DNA of 25,738 nucleotides from Bacillota bacterium (GTDB taxonomy: Bacteria > Bacillota > Bacilli > Paenibacillales > Paenibacillaceae). The translations under genes were made by a program, and so were the position numbers. Within the stretch, counting starts at the first letter, position 1, and each line of letters starts with the position of its first letter. The notes beneath the pieces were generated by a model. The model was not told the origin of the DNA. It worked only from the letters and a program-made list of their open reading frames with translations, and did no database searches. This document shows, in pieces, positions 22,595 through 25,738 of the stretch. Where the stretch lies: NCBI GenBank assembly GCA_023418755.1, contig JAEZZE010000448.1, positions 1 through 25,738 of the forward strand, given 5' to 3'.

Positions 22595-23901
22595 GCGATC
22601 ATATCCTCCTCTTTGTAGGATCGGGTTCGGCGATAGCTCCAGATGGACAGCGTCGCGATCATCAGGAAAATGACGATGCCGATCACCGACGCGAAGCTGT
22701 ACTGCGCTTGATCCAGCGCGAGCTTATACAACCACGTCACGAGCAGATCGGTATGTCCCGCGTATTGATAATGGGTGTTAACCGGCCCGCCGTCGGTCAT
22801 CAGGTAGATGACGTTGAAATTGTTGATGTTGCCGGCGAACTGCATGATCAGCACCGGAGCCGTGGCGAACAGCATCATGGGCAGCGTGATCCGGCGGAAC
22901 TTCTGATACGAGCCCGCGCCGTCGACTTCGGCGGCCTCGTACAGATCCCGGGGAATCGTCGTCAATATTCCGAAAGCCAGAATCATCGTAATCGGAATGC
23001 CGATCCACATATTGACGATCATCAGCGTCGCCTTGGCCCACATCGGGTTCGTCAGCCACGGTACGCCTTCCAGACCGATCATGCGCAGCATATCGTTGAT
23101 CGGCCCGAACTTGTTGTTGAACATGTTGCGCATGACCAGCAAGGAGATCAAGCTCGGGATCGCGAACGGAACGATCATGACGGTGCGCCAGAACGCCTTG
23201 AAGCGGATGCGAGGCTGATGGATGAGCACCGCCACCAGAATTCCGCCGACATAAGTCGTGGCCGTCGCGACCGCCGCCCAGACGACCGTCCACAGCAGCA
23301 CGCCGAAGAACGTGTCGCTCCACACCTTCAAGCTTACGAGCTTGACGAAATTGGAAAAGCCGACCCAGTCGATGAGATTCGCCGGCGGCAGATTCGGGTC
23401 CGCGTAGTTCGTAAAGGCGAGCAGAATCGAAAAGATCAGAGGGAGCACGGTCAGAAACAAAATAAATACGGCGGGGAGCAGCAGAACGGCGTAAGCGAAA
23501 TTTCGTTGATTCATCGCCCGGAGCGTCTGGCGGAACGAATGGACCTTCTGCCCGGCCTCCCGCAGAAGTCCCGTCTTGTACGCGTCGCGAATGCCCGCCG
23601 CGTACAGCGCGACGGCCAGCAGCGCGGCGATCATCGCCATCAAGCCTTTGATCAGCAGGAAGATGGAGTGATCCCCTTCCACCATCTTCGTCAGCTTGCC
23701 GACTTTCACCAAGCCGCTGGGCTGGTCGCCGAGCGTCCACAGTCCCCGCAAATACTCCGGCAAGTCGAGCGCGACGGCCCCGCTCAAGAGACCGATGCCG
23801 GCGGCCAGAAATAAAATCCCCTTCATCCTCTGCCCGTTATAGAGCTGTCCCAAGCCCATGAAGAGCGCCGACATCACAGCGCCGGCGGTTGATTTGCGCA
23901 T
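22591..23901 (-). CDS. Carbohydrate ABC transporter permease, MalF type
   Basis: ATG 23899-23901 with AGAGGAA before it gives 436 residues, matching MdxF/GanP of Bacillus; an open stretch from 23943 has no ribosome binding site. The N-terminal ~120 residues hold an extra membrane region starting MSALFMGLGQLYNGQRMKGILFL, like the TM2-type start seen in this subgroup. The transporter core follows from RNFAYAVLLLPAVFILFLTVLPLIFS. YEAAEVDGAGSYQKFRRITLPMM is the EAA loop. NNFNVIYLMTDGGPVN matches the substrate-site helix of MalF, and the tail is RRTRSYKEEDMIA. It is very probably an oligosaccharide (maltodextrin or galacto-oligosaccharide) channel subunit. Confidence 0.91.
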   Translation of the reverse strand: MRKSTAGAVMSALFMGLGQLYNGQRMKGILFLAAGIGLLSGAVALDLPEYLRGLWTLGDQPSGLVKVGKLTKMVEGDHSIFLLIKGLMAMIAALLAVALYAAGIRDAYKTGLLREAGQKVHSFRQTLRAMNQRNFAYAVLLLPAVFILFLTVLPLIFSILLAFTNYADPNLPPANLIDWVGFSNFVKLVSLKVWSDTFFGVLLWTVVWAAVATATTYVGGILVAVLIHQPRIRFKAFWRTVMIVPFAIPSLISLLVMRNMFNNKFGPINDMLRMIGLEGVPWLTNPMWAKATLMIVNMWIGIPITMILAFGILTTIPRDLYEAAEVDGAGSYQKFRRITLPMMLFATAPVLIMQFAGNINNFNVIYLMTDGGPVNTHYQYAGHTDLLVTWLYKLALDQAQYSFASVIGIVIFLMIATLSIWSYRRTRSYKEEDMIA

Positions 23902-23968
23902 GCGCGATTCCTCTCTTTCTTCGCTTCGGACGGGGCGTCCCATAAGTAAAGCGAGCCGTGCCGAACGT

Positions 23969-24049
23969 TTATCGATGGATGCATGGTAACGGGCATCTAT
24001 CTCCGGCAGTCGCCAGGAGATAGATGCCTTTCTTTTTTTTCATCGATAA
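23969..24049. other. Nested inverted-repeat element between the binding-protein and permease genes
   Basis: A 13-base perfect stem, GGCATCTATCTCC (23992-24004) with GGAGATAGATGCC (24016-24028), encloses an 11-base loop with a GGC/GCC pair. On the plus strand it is followed by TTTCTTTTTTTT (24029-24040), so it is a textbook terminator in the direction opposite to both flanking genes. On the minus strand no T run follows. An outer pair TTATCGATG (23969-23977) and CATCGATAA (24041-24049) frames the whole. For the operon it may act as a hairpin that protects or separates the binding-protein mRNA. Confidence 0.7.
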
Positions 24050-24100
24050 TCTTGTACGTCCCTGCCTGCGGAACAGCCCCGCGCTTGGCTGACCTTCTCT

Positions 24101-25420
24101 CTATTGGGAGACGATAGCCGTCTTCACCGTCTCGACCATGGCGTCCAGCGTCTTTTTCACGTCGGCTTTCGGGTCGTCCCATAGCGTCGTGAACGCCGCC
24201 TTCAGCGGGTCCCACAGCGCGTTGATCGCCGAGATGCCCGGCATCGGAGTCGAGTTCTCGAACTGTTGGAAGAAGCCGCTGACATACGGATCGTTCTTGA
24301 TCTTCGGATCTTCCCCGGCTTCCTTGTTCGCCGGAATCGCTCCCGTCATCTCGTAATTTCTCAACTGATTCTCCTTGCTTGCCGCGTAATTCGCGAACAA
24401 ACGGGCCGCGATCGGATACGGAGTGTACGAATTGACGTAATAGGACTTGACTCCGGAGAACGAGGTGGACGGGTTGCCGTTAGGCACGGCCGGAAGCGGC
24501 GCGACGCCGAAGTTGACCTTGTCCTTGAAAGCGCCGACCGACCAAGGACCGTCGATATTCAAGGCCAGCTTGCCGTCCGTGAACAATTGCGTTTTGATAT
24601 CGTAGGTGACGTCCGCCGCGTTCATCGGCAGAATCGGCTTAAGCGACCTCAAAAATTCGAAGCCCTCCACCGCCCCCGGGCTGTTCAGCCCGATGTCGTT
24701 CGGATCGGTGTTGTCCTGACCGAAGAAATAACCGCCGAAGCTGCCGACGAACGGATAGGAGTAATACCCGACGAACTCCCACATGACGGCGTACTTGTTC
24801 TCCTTCGGATTCGTGAACGTCTCCGCGAACTTCGCGACTTCGTCCCACGTCTTGGGCGGTTCCGGGAACAAGTCTTTGTTATAGAACAGAGCGTACGTTT
24901 CCACGGATTTCGGATAGCCGTACAGCACTCCTTCGTAGGAAGAGGCCTTGACGGCCGCTTCCGCCATGGAGGCGCGCGTCTCCTCCTCGAACACGTCGTT
25001 GGGAAGCAGCAGACCCGCCTTGACCGCCTGGGCGATCTGATCGTGCGGGAGAGTCAGGACATCGGCCGCCAGCTTCGAGGGGCCGTCCGTCGCCAATCTG
25101 CCGCCTTGGTCGCCCCCGGCGACTTCCTCCAGCGTGACGGGAACGCCGTATTCTTGTTCGAAGGCCGCCGCCAGCTCTTGCATATACGGCATTTGCTCTT
25201 TCGCTTCCCATACTTTCAGCTTGGCGCCGGCTTCCGGCTCCAACGCCTCCTCCCCGCCGTCGTCGGACGGAGCCGAGCTTTCGGCCGCTGCCGAAGGACT
25301 CTCGTTCGCGGAAGGCGAGGCGCTCCCTTTATTCCCGTTGCCGTCCCCTCCTCCGCAAGCCGTCAATGCCGCCAGCAGCAACGCGCAGAGCATTCCAAGA
25401 CTCCATTTTTTGAGCTTCAT
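24101..25420 (-). CDS. Maltodextrin-type extracellular sugar-binding lipoprotein
   Basis: ATG 25418-25420 lies nine bases after GGGAGG; upstream in-frame starts have no usable spacing. 439 residues. The signal peptide ends in LAALTAC with Cys22 lipidated, followed by a Ser/Asn/Gly-rich linker to about residue 65. The type 2 binding fold begins KLKVWEAKEQMPYMQELAAAFEQEYGVPVTLEEV. TLPHDQIAQAVKAGLLLP is characteristic of maltose/maltodextrin-binding proteins. GYPKSVETYALFYNKDLFPEPPKTWDEV, FTDGKLALNIDGPWSVGAFKD and SYTPYPIAARLFANY follow the MdxE/CycB pattern. It captures an oligosaccharide for the two permeases downstream. Substrate assignment rests on family motifs; galacto- or other glucans are possible. 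A cre-like site lies 71 bases upstream. Confidence 0.9.
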   Translation of the reverse strand: MKLKKWSLGMLCALLLAALTACGGGDGNGNKGSASPSANESPSAAAESSAPSDDGGEEALEPEAGAKLKVWEAKEQMPYMQELAAAFEQEYGVPVTLEEVAGGDQGGRLATDGPSKLAADVLTLPHDQIAQAVKAGLLLPNDVFEEETRASMAEAAVKASSYEGVLYGYPKSVETYALFYNKDLFPEPPKTWDEVAKFAETFTNPKENKYAVMWEFVGYYSYPFVGSFGGYFFGQDNTDPNDIGLNSPGAVEGFEFLRSLKPILPMNAADVTYDIKTQLFTDGKLALNIDGPWSVGAFKDKVNFGVAPLPAVPNGNPSTSFSGVKSYYVNSYTPYPIAARLFANYAASKENQLRNYEMTGAIPANKEAGEDPKIKNDPYVSGFFQQFENSTPMPGISAINALWDPLKAAFTTLWDDPKADVKKTLDAMVETVKTAIVSQ

Positions 25421-25490
25421 GTTACCCATCCTCCCGTTTTTTAAGTGCTTCCCCTTTTCATGCACGCGATGATCGGACACCGTTTTGCGA

Positions 25491-25505
25491 GCGAAACGCT
25501 TTCAA
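25491..25505 (-). promoter_or_regulatory. cre-like (CcpA) site upstream of the sugar importer
   Basis: On the minus strand TTGAAAGCGTTTCGC matches the WTGNAANCGNWNNCW consensus at all defined positions except the last two. It lies 70 bases before the binding-protein start. Catabolite repression of oligosaccharide importers by CcpA is usual in Bacilli. No convincing sigma-A promoter was identified in 25421-25615. Confidence 0.55.
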
Positions 25506-25614
25506 TCCCTCTCGGATCCCCGGGCAAAAACGCCTTCGACTTCCCAATAGAAGAGAAACGCGTATTTTGCCGATGACGATTCGGACAAGGAAAGGTAATC
25601 TTATCCTTACTAGT

Positions 25615-25738
25615 AGAGTAGAGAACTGAAATTTCTTTGGAGGGCGAAAGCCCTCCATTTACTTTTCCAGCTCCCCCTTCATCAAACCGGACGTGAGGTT
25701 TTCCCTCATCCGGCTTTCCGATGTTCTTCTTCCTTCAG
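25615..25738 (-). mobile_element. 3' end of a group II intron (domains V and VI), continuing past the right edge
   Basis: Read on the minus strand, 25717-25684 folds as group II domain V. A lower helix AAGCCGGA/TCCGGTTT contains the AGC catalytic triad (A25715-C25713) with its conserved G-U pair. A two-base CG bulge on the 3' side (25693-25692) follows, then an upper helix TGAGG/CCTCA closed by a GAAAA loop. Downstream, a GGAGGGC/GCCCTCC hairpin (25639-25656) within weaker outer pairing (GAGCTGGAAA region with TTTCAGTTCTC) fits domain VI. The loop is one base off the usual GNRA form. The exact 3' splice site is not fixed; 25615 is approximate. Any reverse transcriptase gene would lie to the right, outside the window. 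Confidence 0.72.

Noticed and set aside
25458..25658. 66-residue minus-strand frame upstream of the sugar-binding protein
   Set aside because: It runs from inside the group II intron 3' end across the cre-like site, has no ribosome binding site and no recognisable domain.

Overview
The window looks like a piece of chromosome from a GC-rich, low-complexity-free Firmicute of the Paenibacillaceae type (Paenibacillus or Cohnella-like). The grounds are strong AGGAGG-type ribosome binding sites, Gram-positive lipoproteins with LAAC/LTAC lipoboxes, a LytR-CpsA-Psr protein, a gene order matching Bacillus nupNOPQ, a YuiH-type molybdoenzyme, and cre-like sites. The genus is an inference from gene content, not from any marker gene. 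No rRNA, tRNA or CRISPR array was seen.

Layout, left to right. (1) Positions 1-3228: a secreted polysaccharide-lyase-14-like protein, cut by the left edge, diverges from a cytoplasmic GcnA/HexD-like GH20 hexosaminidase that ends in tandem hairpins. (2) Positions 3291-9142: six minus-strand genes so tightly packed that they overlap or abut. In transcription order they are an SDR-type epimerase/reductase, a DapA-family lyase, sdaAB, sdaAA, an M20 amidohydrolase and a tandem GNAT acetyltransferase. (3) Just upstream on the same strand, 9241-10557, is an unusual regulator with an N-terminal sensor-like domain, a GGDEY nucleotidyl-cyclase-like domain and a C-terminal winged helix. The intact start of a lost FAD oxidoreductase gene lies in front of it. 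(4) Positions 10931-12462: an ECF sigma factor overlapping a membrane-anchored DUF4179-like putative anti-sigma protein. (5) Positions 12699-13463: a TIM-barrel sugar isomerase/epimerase with its own promoter region and terminator.

(6) Positions 13670-19732: a minus-strand nucleoside operon with lipoprotein, double ATPase, two permeases, a sulfite-oxidase-fold molybdoenzyme and a nucleoside phosphorylase, behind a good TTGACA promoter. Import is thus linked to phosphorolysis, with an unexplained Moco enzyme between them. (7) Positions 19888-21593: an LCP cell-wall ligase and an OsmC-family peroxidase, ending in a strong terminator. (8) Positions 21761-25420: a maltodextrin-type ABC importer (binding lipoprotein, MalF-type and MalG-type permeases) with a cre-like site upstream and a large hairpin between binding protein and permeases. 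(9) The right edge (about 25615-25738) carries the 3' end of a group II intron, recognised by a clear domain V, in the same orientation as the importer.

The most promising candidate for an undescribed system is region 2 plus region 3: a single translationally coupled amino-acid or sugar-acid catabolic operon next to a cyclase-like DNA-binding regulator, with a palindrome between them. Its substrate cannot be read from the sequence.
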